NCBI GenBank assembly: GCA_009923475.1
Contig: RFTM01000146.1
Span: 1-5,281, forward strand
Source of the DNA: Gammaproteobacteria bacterium
GTDB taxonomy: Bacteria; Pseudomonadota; Gammaproteobacteria; Steroidobacterales; Steroidobacteraceae
Direction: 5' to 3'
Length of the DNA stretch: 5,281 nucleotides
Position 1 is the stretch's first letter; the number at the start of each line of letters is the position of its first letter. The notes under the pieces are model-generated. The model did no database searches and was not told where the DNA came from. It saw only the letters and a list, made by a program, of their open reading frames with translations. The position numbers were made by a program, and so were the translations under genes. Below, one piece after another: positions 1-5,281 of this stretch.

Positions 1-1251
1 CTCTCGGAGGGCCTCGCCGACCCGCGGCTCGTGCGGCGCGCGGTGGACGAGGCGCCGGCCGCGATCGACCGGCTGCTCACCGCTGGCCTCGCCCCGCTCC
101 CCGACCATCCGCTCACCGGCGAGTCGCCGGGCCGCCCGGGCTACCGCACCCCTCGATATCTTTGGGCTGCGGGCCAGGGGCGCGACATCCTGGCGCTGCT
201 GCGCCGCGAGCTCGCGCCGCTGCTCGCCGACGGCCGCGTGCGCCTCGTCACCGGCGCGCGCGTCGGGACGCTGCTCGCCGGCGCCGACGGCGGCGTCGAT
301 GGCGCGGTCGCCGCCACCGCCGACGGCAAGATCGAGGCGCGGGCATGCCGCACCGTGCTCGCCACCGGGGGCTACGCGATGGAGCGCGCGCTGCTCGAGC
401 GCTTCTCCGACCGCCCGGCCTACGCGGCGCTCGGCTGCCCGACGGCGCGCGGCGACGGCCTCGGGCTCGCCATGGCGCAGGGCGGCATGCTGCGCGGGCA
501 TGCGCTGCACCGCCCGGGCACGGGCCTCGTGCTCGACCGCGCCGAGTGGCCGGCACGCGTCCATGCGCGCTACATCACCGCGCCGCAGCTGCGCGCGCCT
601 TGGGAGGTCTGGGTCGATGACGCGGGCCGCCGCTTCGTGCGCGAGGACGAGCCCTCGGCGCTGGCGCGCGAACGCGCGCTGCTCACGCTGCCGGACGGCC
701 GCTTCCATGCGGTGTCCGACGCGGCGATCCTCGAGGCGGCGCCGCCTGCGCTCGAGGGCCACGACCGCGCTCGCTTCCTCGCGCTCTGCGGCGCGCACCC
801 CATGTTCCACCGCGCCGACACGCTCGCGGCGCTGGCCGCGCGGGCGGGCATCGACCCCGCCGGCCTCGAGGCGAGCGTGCAAGAGCACAACGCGGCGGTG
901 CGGACCGGGCAGGACCGCCTCGGCCGCAGCCATCTGCCGCGCCCCATCGGCACGCCGCCCTTCTTCGCCGTCACGCTGCACGGCGCGTCGGCGACCTCGG
1001 CGGTCGGCATCACGGTCGATGACGCGCTTCGCGTGCTGCGCGCCGACGGCAGCGCCGTACCGCGGCTCTACGCGGTGGGTGAGGTGCTCGGCAGCGGCGC
1101 GCTGCTGGGGCAGGCGTTCGTGCCCGGCATGATGCTGACGCCGGCGCTCGCGCTCGGGGGCTGGCTCGGCCGTACGCTCGCGGCCGAGCGGCCCGGCCTC
1201 AGGGGCGTTGCCGATAGACGTGGTCGAAGCGCTCCTCGAGCGCCGGGTTGA
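1..1251 (+). CDS. FAD-dependent oxidoreductase, fumarate reductase/succinate dehydrogenase flavoprotein superfamily (5' end outside window)
   Basis: The frame is open from base 1 to the TGA at 1249-1251 (416 codons). The GTG at 31 is internal: the codons before it read LSEGLADPRL without a break, so the N-terminal GxGxxG dinucleotide fold lies upstream of the window. Visible superfamily marks, by window codon: the second FAD-domain strand VLATGGYA (about 119-126), GDGLGLAMAQGG (151-162), a G-R-R-F-V-R-E segment resembling the usual 'G.RFv.E' (209-215), and the C-terminal FAD-binding stretch starting LYAVGE (356-361) and ending with the PALALGGWLGR helix (381-391). Relatives oxidise or reduce C-C bonds of dicarboxylates, tricarballylate or 3-ketosteroids; nothing here fixes the substrate, and I did not assign the catalytic arginine. 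The last ~18 codons lie antisense to the HD hydrolase gene and are probably a non-conserved tail. Family assignment is firm, function is open. Confidence 0.88.
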   Translation, partial: LSEGLADPRLVRRAVDEAPAAIDRLLTAGLAPLPDHPLTGESPGRPGYRTPRYLWAAGQGRDILALLRRELAPLLADGRVRLVTGARVGTLLAGADGGVDGAVAATADGKIEARACRTVLATGGYAMERALLERFSDRPAYAALGCPTARGDGLGLAMAQGGMLRGHALHRPGTGLVLDRAEWPARVHARYITAPQLRAPWEVWVDDAGRRFVREDEPSALARERALLTLPDGRFHAVSDAAILEAAPPALEGHDRARFLALCGAHPMFHRADTLAALAARAGIDPAGLEASVQEHNAAVRTGQDRLGRSHLPRPIGTPPFFAVTLHGASATSAVGITVDDALRVLRADGSAVPRLYAVGEVLGSGALLGQAFVPGMMLTPALALGGWLGRTLAAERPGLRGVADRRGRSAPRAPG

Positions 1252-1741
1252 TGCCGCGCAGCTGCGCGACGACCTCGCGCGCCCAGTCGAAATAGGCCCG
1301 GCGCCGCTCGAGGGACCAGCGCAGCGGCGGGCTCGCGATCATGCTGCGCAGGTTGCAGATCTTGTCGGCGAGCTTGACCAGCCGGGCGCGCGGCGAAGCC
1401 ATCTTGGCACGCGTCACCTGCAGCTTCTTGCGCACACGCCAGTCGAGCGAGGGCTCGTCGCTGACCTCGAGCACGATCGAGGCGATCTCCTCGCCGAACT
1501 CGCCCTGCAGCTCCCGCACCGTGGTCTGCGTGTCCTCGAGCGTGTCGTGCAGCAGCGCCGCGGCGAGCGTCGCCTCGTCGCGCACGCCGCCCTCGAACCA
1601 CAGCACGTGCGCGAGCTCGAGCGGATGGTTGATGTACGGCTCGGCGCGCTGCCCCTTGCGGCGCTGGTCGCGGTGCTTCCAGGCCGCGAAGCGCGTGGCG
1701 CGCAGCAGCAGCCCGACGGCCTCAGGGCGTGAAGAGGCCAC
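1199..1741 (-). CDS. HD-domain phosphohydrolase, MESH1/small alarmone hydrolase-like
   Basis: Predicted 180-residue protein with the HD fold of the hydrolase half of RelA/SpoT enzymes and no synthetase domain, as in MESH1-type small alarmone hydrolases. These remove the 3'-pyrophosphate from (p)ppGpp, and animal MESH1 can also act on NADPH. Metal and catalytic signatures are intact: H23 in the first helix, then YINHP (H39), LLHDTLEDT (H65, D66, E69, D70) and KLADKICNL (D126, N130). The length matches the family's usual ~180 residues. I chose the GTG at 1741 because no ATG lies between the preceding frame context and the conserved LLLRATRFAAWKH helix, and the GTG gives a normal N-terminus. No strong Shine-Dalgarno precedes it. 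It overlaps the 3' end of the NmrA-like gene by 20 bases, so coupled translation is likely. The 3' end overlaps the converging oxidoreductase gene. Substrate is inferred from family. Confidence 0.87.
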   Translation of the reverse strand: MASSRPEAVGLLLRATRFAAWKHRDQRRKGQRAEPYINHPLELAHVLWFEGGVRDEATLAAALLHDTLEDTQTTVRELQGEFGEEIASIVLEVSDEPSLDWRVRKKLQVTRAKMASPRARLVKLADKICNLRSMIASPPLRWSLERRRAYFDWAREVVAQLRGINPALEERFDHVYRQRP

Positions 1742-2582
1742 GGTGCTCGCGGACGAACTGCGCCAGCGTGGTCGCCGGCCGGCCCATGACCCGCTGGAAG
1801 GTGTCGGTGGGGTCGACCACGTAGCCCGCCGCGATCTCGGCGAAGATGTCGCAGACCGCGTCGAGGTGCCAACGGCTCGCCAGGAACTTGCCGAGGTGCG
1901 CCTTGTAGGCCGCGGGGTCCTGCGGCACGTACTCGACCTTGCGCCCGAGCTCGCGGCTGAAGACCGCCGCCACCTCGTGGAAGGAGAGCCTGTCCGGGCT
2001 CGTGACATCGTAGCTCTGCCCCTCGTGGCCCGGCGTCGCGAGGCAATGCGCGGCGAACGCCCCGGCGTCGCGCGAATCGGTGAGGGTCGCCGCGCCCGCA
2101 TCCCCGAAGGGATAGAAGAACTTGCCCTCGTTCTTGATGGTGAAGGCGTTGGCGAGGAAGTTCTGCATGTAGAAGCTCGGCCGCACCATCGTCCACGGGA
2201 TGCCGGTCGCGCGGATGTGCTGCTCGGAGTCCCAATGCATGCGGTGCGTGGGGTTGTGCGCCGTGGGCAGCGACTCCATCGAGGAGATCTTGAGGATATG
2301 CGCGACGCCCGCCTCCGCGGCGAGGTCGACCACCCGCTGCTCCAGCTCGAGCTGCCGCTCGCCGTTCGGGAAGATCACCGCGACCTTGCTGACGCCGCGC
2401 AGCGCAGCGCGCAGGCTCGCCGCGTCGCCGGCGTCACCGAACGCGAGCTCCACGCCCGCCGCCGCCAACGGCGCGGCCTTGGCCGCGTCGCGCACCAGCG
2501 CCCGCACCGGCAGGCCGCGCGCCGCGAGGTCCCTCGCCGCCTGGCCGCCCGTACGACCGGTCGCTCCCATGATCAGGATCAT
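1722..2582 (-). CDS. NmrA-like NAD(P)-binding protein (atypical short-chain dehydrogenase/reductase)
   Basis: Predicted 286-residue cytosolic protein opening directly with a Rossmann fold: MILIMGATGRTG carries the GxxGxxG cofactor loop (G6, G9, G12), followed by VRALVRD (about 26-32), where the arginine is typical of NADP(H)-preferring members. The canonical SDR Tyr-xxx-Lys pair is absent; the region reads HWDSEQHIRATG (about 116-127), then WTMVRPSFYMQNF (130-142), the characteristic 'T.lRP..f..N' segment of NmrA/QOR2-like atypical SDRs. Such proteins act as redox sensors, NAD(P)H-quinone reductases or orphan reductases, and nothing here decides between them. The ATG at 2582 starts the Rossmann strand exactly and has a G-run six bases upstream. 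The open frame extends upstream to 2882, but that part is antisense to the RraA-family gene and looks like a shadow. It is the first gene of a probable two-gene unit with the HD hydrolase. Confidence 0.9.
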   Translation of the reverse strand: MILIMGATGRTGGQAARDLAARGLPVRALVRDAAKAAPLAAAGVELAFGDAGDAASLRAALRGVSKVAVIFPNGERQLELEQRVVDLAAEAGVAHILKISSMESLPTAHNPTHRMHWDSEQHIRATGIPWTMVRPSFYMQNFLANAFTIKNEGKFFYPFGDAGAATLTDSRDAGAFAAHCLATPGHEGQSYDVTSPDRLSFHEVAAVFSRELGRKVEYVPQDPAAYKAHLGKFLASRWHLDAVCDIFAEIAAGYVVDPTDTFQRVMGRPATTLAQFVREHRGLFTP

Positions 2583-2652
2583 CGTCGTCCCCCCGGCGCC
2601 CGTCGGCGCATAATCAGGGCGTCTGGATACCACAGAACCCGAGGCAGCCGCC
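2583..2652. promoter_or_regulatory. Divergent promoter region between the NmrA-like and RraA-family genes
   Basis: These 70 bases separate the two divergent start codons, so promoters for both must lie here or overlap the coding ends. The only good -10-like hexamer is CATAAT at 2609-2614 on the plus strand (5 of 6 to TATAAT), which would start the RraA-family transcript near 2621; no recognisable -35 hexamer sits 16-18 bases before it. On the minus strand the same A/T patch reads GATTAT, a weaker match. Shared control of the two genes is possible but not shown. Confidence 0.35.
2641..2644 (+). promoter_or_regulatory. Ribosome binding site of the RraA-family gene
   Basis: GAGG lies eight bases before the ATG at 2653, a normal Shine-Dalgarno spacing. 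It supports that ATG as the start over any downstream alternative. Confidence 0.6.
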
Positions 2653-3132
2653 ATGATCCGCAGCATCTGCGACCTCTCCGACGACCACCCCGCGCTCGCG
2701 CGCGCCGTCGCGCCGGTGTTCCGCGACTTCGGCGGCCTGCGCGTCTTCCACGGCCGCATCACGACGCTGCGCTGCCACGAGGACAACATGCTGCTGCGCC
2801 GCACGCTGTCGACGCCCGGCGAGGGACGCGTGATGGTGGTCGACGGCGGCGGCTCGCTGCGCTGCGCGCTGGTCGGCGACAAGCTCGGCGCGCTGCTGCT
2901 GCATCACGGCTGGGCCGGTATCGTCGTCAACGGTGCGGCGCGCGACCTCGAGAACCTGCGCGACATGCCGGTCGCGGTGCGCGCGCTCGCCGCCTGCCCG
3001 ACCCGGCCGGGCCAGCAAGGCAGCGGCGAGCGCGACGTGGTCGTGGAGTTCGCGGGCACGGTGTTCCGGCCCGGCGAGTGGCTCTATGCCGACGAGAACG
3101 GGATCATCGTCAGCGCCGAAGCGCTCTCATGA
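2653..3132 (+). CDS. rraA: RraA family protein: RNase E activity regulator or HMG-aldolase-like enzyme
   Basis: A 159-residue protein, nearly the same length as E. coli RraA (161), aligning along its whole length: DFGGLRVFHGRI (25-36), the CHEDNMLL segment (41-48), VVDGGGSLRCALVGDKLG (62-79), the GAARDLENL loop (94-102), GSGERDVVVEFAG (123-135) and a C-terminal YADENGIIVS (145-154). E. coli RraA is a ring-shaped trimer that binds RNase E and lowers RNA decay. Homologues with Arg-Asp in the loop instead bind a divalent metal and act as 4-hydroxy-4-methyl-2-oxoglutarate aldolases or oxaloacetate decarboxylases. Here R97-D98 are present, whereas E. coli RraA has Arg-Gln, so enzymatic activity is possible. 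The acid expected three residues after this Asp is Asn (N101). No aromatic-degradation genes sit nearby. The symbol reflects family resemblance, not proven role. Confidence 0.9.
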   Translation: MIRSICDLSDDHPALARAVAPVFRDFGGLRVFHGRITTLRCHEDNMLLRRTLSTPGEGRVMVVDGGGSLRCALVGDKLGALLLHHGWAGIVVNGAARDLENLRDMPVAVRALAACPTRPGQQGSGERDVVVEFAGTVFRPGEWLYADENGIIVSAEALS

Positions 3133-3140
3133 GTTGAGGT

Positions 3141-3155
3141 GCCGCGCCCGGCGGC
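3141..3155. terminator. Weak hairpin between converging genes
   Basis: A perfect 5-base inverted repeat, GCCGC and GCGGC around a 5-base loop, lies in the 26-base gap between the stop codons of the RraA-family gene and the nitroreductase gene. Its position suits a bidirectional terminator, but the stem is short, no T-run follows on either strand, and such repeats are frequent by chance at this GC content. Confidence 0.22.
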
Positions 3156-3158
3156 GCG

Positions 3159-3758
3159 CTACAGCCAGCGCGTGCGGCTCGCCGCTTCCGGGGCGCGCGG
3201 CGGCGCGCTCGCAAGCGGCACGCCAAGGTGCAGGAACCCGATGACGGCGTCCTCCTCGGGGATGCCCAAGGCGCGCTTCACGCGCCCGTCGTAGGCCGCG
3301 TTGCCGGTCTTCCACGCGACGCCGAGTCCCATCTCGACGGCCGCCAACCAGAGGTTCTGGATCGCCGCGCCGACCGCCACCCACTGCTCGACCACCGGCA
3401 CCTTGGGGTGCGGCTCGGCATGCGCCGACACCACGACCAGCACCGGCGAACGGAACGCCTTCTCGCGCTCGCGCGCCACCGCGTCGTCGGCGACCTCCGG
3501 CATGCGCGACCGCAAGGCGTCGGCCAACGCATCGGCGAACAGGCCGCGCGCGTCGCCTTGCAGCACCGCGAACCGCCAGGGCGCAAGTTGCCCGTGGTCG
3601 GGCGCGCAGACGGCGGCCTGCAGCAGGGCCTCGATCTGGGCCCGCGAGGGCGGCTGCTCGGAGAATCTCTTGGTGGAACGACGGGCCGCGATGGCCGCCC
3701 GGACGGGCGAGGATCGATCGAGGGTTGATAGGTCGGCAGGTGTCATCTCAGGGTACAT
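3159..3758 (-). CDS. YdjA-like FMN-dependent nitroreductase family protein
   Basis: Predicted 199-residue flavoprotein from the ATG at 3758. Family marks: ARRSTKRF near the N-terminus (25-32; the basic residues contact FMN phosphate in relatives), CAPDHGQLAPWRF (51-63), REREKAFRSPVLVVV (96-110), HPKVPVVEQWVAVGAAIQN (117-135), GLGVAWKTGNAAYD (144-157) and GFLHLGVP (174-181). This order matches E. coli YdjA, one of the smallest nitroreductases, normally a homodimer binding FMN and using NAD(P)H; the physiological substrate of this subfamily is not established. The start is uncertain. The ATG at 3758 has GGGAGAG 15 bases upstream, too far for an ideal site; the ATG at 3746 (195 residues) is equally plausible; an in-frame TTG at 3791 is unlikely. 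The first ~15 residues precede the conserved domain. It is a monocistronic-looking gene converging with the RraA-family gene. Confidence 0.88.
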   Translation of the reverse strand: MYPEMTPADLSTLDRSSPVRAAIAARRSTKRFSEQPPSRAQIEALLQAAVCAPDHGQLAPWRFAVLQGDARGLFADALADALRSRMPEVADDAVAREREKAFRSPVLVVVSAHAEPHPKVPVVEQWVAVGAAIQNLWLAAVEMGLGVAWKTGNAAYDGRVKRALGIPEEDAVIGFLHLGVPLASAPPRAPEAASRTRWL

Positions 3759-3800
3759 GAGGTTCGAAGAAAACTCTCCCTGCGCCAGCAAAAGAACACA

Positions 3801-3819
3801 GGATACCCGAACGCTATCC
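3801..3819. repeat. Operator-like dyad GGATA-N9-TATCC
   Basis: Perfect 5-base inverted repeat with a 9-base centre, 43 bases upstream of the nitroreductase ATG at 3758. Its position and size would suit a dimeric repressor or activator site, but no second copy is visible and chance occurrence is possible. Confidence 0.25.
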
Positions 3820-3898
3820 GGGCCGTCGGGGAAGACAATGCCGGTAGATCAGCGTCCGCTTAGTCCGCTCCGACCTGCCGAGTGATGCTTGTCCACAT

Positions 3899-3911
3899 GA
3901 TCTTGAAGATC
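3899..3911. repeat. Short palindrome GATCTT-G-AAGATC
   Basis: Perfect 6-base inverted repeat around a single central base. As RNA the one-base loop could not form; as DNA it could be a symmetrical protein-binding site. No function can be assigned. Confidence 0.3.
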
Positions 3912-3924
3912 CTGCCACGTCATA

Positions 3925-3956
3925 CACCCCAGGAAGAGAACTCTGCTTCTCGGGTG
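3925..3956. repeat. Imperfect hairpin of about ten base pairs
   Basis: CACCC (3925-3929) pairs with GGGTG (3952-3956), and GGAAG (3932-3936) with CTTCT (3946-3950, one G-T wobble), separated by a 2x1 internal loop and closed by a 9-base loop that can pair further through AG and CT. No T-run follows on the plus strand, so it is not a canonical terminator. It is the longest stem I found in the gap. Confidence 0.4.
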
Positions 3957-4036
3957 GTTGACGGCGAAGGAGCCCAGATTGGCTGTCGCACGGTCGCCCG
4001 AGCGCTCCAATGCCGAGTTGCAGCGCAAAAGCGTAT

Positions 4037-4056
4037 CGAACGGCCATTCGTTGGCC
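4037..4056. repeat. Overlapping inverted repeats around GGCC
   Basis: Two alternative symmetries share these bases. CGAA-cGGCCa-TTCG (4037-4050) is a 14-base palindrome with one mismatched pair, and GGCCA-TTCGT-TGGCC (4042-4056) is a perfect 5-base-pair hairpin. Such nested symmetry is common in dispersed intergenic repeats of proteobacteria, but copy number cannot be judged from one window. Confidence 0.35.
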
Positions 4057-4104
4057 TTGTTGGTCGACTCACGCCAGACCTCCGTGTCCCGCCCGGCCTT
4101 GCCT

Positions 4105-4110
4105 TATCAT
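4105..4110 (+). promoter_or_regulatory. Possible -10 element upstream of the GlpD gene
   Basis: TATCAT matches the sigma-70 -10 consensus at five of six bases and lies 41 bases before the GTG start, giving a leader of about 35 bases. No good -35 hexamer sits at the right distance, and I see no GlpR-like operator. Confidence 0.25.
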
Positions 4111-4138
4111 CTTCCCGGCGCATCCCGCCGCCGCAGCC

Positions 4139-4144
4139 GAGGAG
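4139..4144 (+). promoter_or_regulatory. Ribosome binding site of the GlpD gene
   Basis: GAGGAG is a strong Shine-Dalgarno sequence ending seven bases before the GTG at 4152. It decides the GTG as start, since no ATG lies at a suitable place before the FAD-binding loop. Confidence 0.75.
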
Positions 4145-4151
4145 CCGCCCC

Positions 4152-5281
4152 GTGACCGTCCGACCGCCGCCGCCCGCCCTGCCGGAGGCCTGCGACCTGT
4201 TGGTGGTGGGCGGCGGCGTCAACGGCGCGGGCATCGCCCGCGACGCCGCGGGACGCGGCCTGAAGGTGGTGCTCGTCGAACAGCACGACCTCGCCTCGCA
4301 CACCTCCTCCGCCAGCACCAAGCTCATCCACGGCGGCCTGCGCTACCTCGAGTTCATGCAGTTCGGCCTGGTGCGCAAGGCCCTCGCCGAACGCGAGACG
4401 CTGCTCGGCATCGCGCCGCACATCATGTGGCCGCTGCGCTTCGTCATGCCGCACGACGCCTCGCTGCGCCCGGCATGGATGATCCGCGCGGGCCTCTTCC
4501 TCTATGACCACCTCGCGCGGCTGCGCCACCTCGCCGGCTCGCGGGGCATCGACCTGCGCAACCACCCGGCCGGCGCGCCGCTGCGTGAAGGCTTCGCGCG
4601 CGGGTTTGAGTACTCGGACGGCTGGGTCGACGACGCGCGGCTCGTGGTGCTCAACGCCCTCGATGCCGCCGAGCACGGCGCCGTCATCGCCACCCGCACC
4701 CGTTGCACCGCGCTCGCGGCGGCGCCGGGCGGCGGCTGGGTCGCGACGCTGCAGGCGACGGACCGCCCGGCGGCGCAGGCGGCGACGCTACGCGCGCGCG
4801 CGGTCGTCAACGCCGCTGGCCCTTGGGCCGCGCAGCTGCACGACCTCGCGACACCGGGCGCCGCCCGCCACGGCCTGCGGCTCGTCAAGGGCAGCCACAT
4901 CGTCGTCCCGCGGCTCTTCGACCACCCCTACGCGTACATCTTCCAGGCCAGCGACCGGCGCATCGTGTTCGCGATCCCGTACGAAGGCGGCTTCACGCTG
5001 ATCGGCACCACCGACGTCGAGCACCACGCCGACCCGGCCGCGCCGCGCATCGACGCGGAAGAGACCGCTTATCTTTGCCGCGAAGCCGGCCGCTACTTCC
5101 GCCGGCCGGTCTCGCCCGCCGACGTGGTCTGGAGCTACTCGGGCGTGCGGCCGCTGCTGGAGGACGAGACCCACGACGCGCGGGCCGTGTCCCGCGACTA
5201 CGCGCTGGTGCTCGACCGCGACCCGGCGCCGCTGCTGAGCGTGTTCGGCGGCAAGATCACCACCTATCGCCTGCTCGCGGA
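4152..5281 (+). CDS. glpD: Glycerol-3-phosphate dehydrogenase, FAD-dependent (3' end outside window)
   Basis: I translated 376 codons by hand from the GTG at 4152 and found no stop before the window edge; E. coli GlpD has 501 residues, so roughly a quarter is missing. This inner-membrane-associated enzyme oxidises sn-glycerol 3-phosphate to dihydroxyacetone phosphate and passes electrons to quinone. The first eleven residues are Pro/Ala-rich; then the Rossmann strand CDLLVVGGGVNGAG (14-27) with E43 placed to bind the FAD ribose, the GlpD signature SSASTKLIHGGLRYLE (52-67), VVNAAGPWAAQLHD (218-231 region), VKGSHIVVPR, the IGTTDVEHHADP segment, WSYSGVRPLL and SVFGGKITTYR (363-373), the last two being hallmarks of the dehydrogenase. 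No glpF, glpK or glpR is visible on the upstream side; such genes could lie downstream. A single-subunit GlpD is far more likely than anaerobic GlpA, although I cannot see the C-terminus. Confidence 0.95.
   Translation, partial: MTVRPPPPALPEACDLLVVGGGVNGAGIARDAAGRGLKVVLVEQHDLASHTSSASTKLIHGGLRYLEFMQFGLVRKALAERETLLGIAPHIMWPLRFVMPHDASLRPAWMIRAGLFLYDHLARLRHLAGSRGIDLRNHPAGAPLREGFARGFEYSDGWVDDARLVVLNALDAAEHGAVIATRTRCTALAAAPGGGWVATLQATDRPAAQAATLRARAVVNAAGPWAAQLHDLATPGAARHGLRLVKGSHIVVPRLFDHPYAYIFQASDRRIVFAIPYEGGFTLIGTTDVEHHADPAAPRIDAEETAYLCREAGRYFRRPVSPADVVWSYSGVRPLLEDETHDARAVSRDYALVLDRDPAPLLSVFGGKITTYRLLA

Larger units (their letters stand above)
3759..4151. other. Low-GC, hairpin-bearing intergenic region without a convincing gene
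   Basis: This 393-base gap between the divergent nitroreductase and GlpD genes holds no open frame with recognisable protein features. By hand count G+C is about 59% over 3781-4080, and 53% over 3901-3960, against 83% in the first full line of the GlpD gene (4201-4260). Frames of 60-80 codons exist on both strands but show no domain, no family similarity and no matching third-position G/C bias. Several short inverted repeats (listed separately) suggest a structured RNA, a dispersed intergenic repeat, or a decayed insertion. Promoters for both flanking genes must lie at its ends. Confidence 0.6.

Noticed and set aside
1..1251. Assignment of the first gene as a 3-ketosteroid dehydrogenase or tricarballylate dehydrogenase
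   Set aside because: The N-terminal fold and part of the substrate domain are outside the window, and I could not identify diagnostic catalytic residues for either.
1742..2101. N-terminal 120-codon extension of the HD hydrolase frame
   Set aside because: It overlaps the NmrA-like gene on the same strand in another frame, is Arg/Ser-rich, and the HD family is normally about 180 residues.
2583..2882. N-terminal 100-codon extension of the NmrA-like frame
   Set aside because: It is antisense to the RraA-family gene, lacks family similarity, and the Rossmann strand begins right at the ATG at 2582 as in relatives.
1341..3137. A 598-codon open frame on the plus strand, antisense to the NmrA-like and HD genes and overlapping the RraA-family gene
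   Set aside because: It is Arg/Ala-rich without domains, lies antisense to two well-recognised proteins and out of frame with a third; long shadow frames are expected at this GC content.
3814..4047. 77-codon minus-strand frame in the spacer
   Set aside because: No domain, no ribosome binding site that I can see, low-complexity basic composition, and codon use unlike the flanking genes.
3958..4155. 65-codon plus-strand frame just before glpD
   Set aside because: It runs into the glpD start in another frame, starts with GTG without a convincing ribosome site, and resembles no protein I know.
3920..4327. 135-codon minus-strand frame across the glpD start
   Set aside because: Half of it is antisense to the FAD-binding loop of GlpD and the rest lies in the non-coding spacer.
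1..5281. A possible defence, toxin-antitoxin or mobile system
   Set aside because: No integrase, transposase, direct-repeat array, restriction or toxin motif is present; all genes belong to common metabolic or housekeeping families.

Overview
This is a GC-rich window (codon-rich parts around 75-80% G+C by eye) from what looks like a proteobacterium. Third-position G/C bias, a short E. coli-type RraA protein, a MESH1-like HD hydrolase and an aerobic-type glycerol-3-phosphate dehydrogenase fit a GC-rich Burkholderiales-like beta- or gammaproteobacterium, but the lineage is inference only. There is no mobile element, CRISPR array, tRNA or rRNA that I can support.

Layout from left to right. (1) The 3' part of a plus-strand FAD-dependent oxidoreductase of the fumarate reductase/succinate dehydrogenase flavoprotein superfamily runs from before the window to 1251. 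(2) It meets a minus-strand pair head-on: a 286-residue NmrA-like NAD(P)-binding protein (2582 to 1722), then a 180-residue HD-domain phosphohydrolase of the small alarmone hydrolase/MESH1 type (1741 to 1199). The two genes of the pair overlap by 20 bases, and the hydrolase overlaps the oxidoreductase gene tail-to-tail by 53 bases. (3) A 70-base divergent spacer separates the NmrA-like gene from a plus-strand RraA-family gene (2653-3132). (4) This converges with a minus-strand YdjA-like nitroreductase (about 3758 to 3159). (5) A non-coding stretch of roughly 390 bases (3759-4151) has clearly lower GC, about 59% over 3781-4080 by hand count, and carries several short inverted repeats. (6) From 4152 to the right edge runs the first 376 codons of a glpD-like glycerol-3-phosphate dehydrogenase, open at the window end.

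The genes do not form one pathway. Three are redox flavoproteins with different substrates (FAD oxidoreductase, FMN nitroreductase, GlpD), one is an NAD(P)-binding atypical SDR, one probably hydrolyses (p)ppGpp or a related pyrophosphate, and one is an RNase E regulator or a divalent-metal aldolase/decarboxylase. The only convincing transcription unit is the NmrA-like/HD hydrolase pair. I see ordinary chromosomal housekeeping and accessory metabolism rather than a new defence or mobile system. The points most worth checking are the low-GC structured spacer upstream of glpD, the overlapping hydrolase pair, and the Arg-Asp active-site signature of the RraA-like protein.
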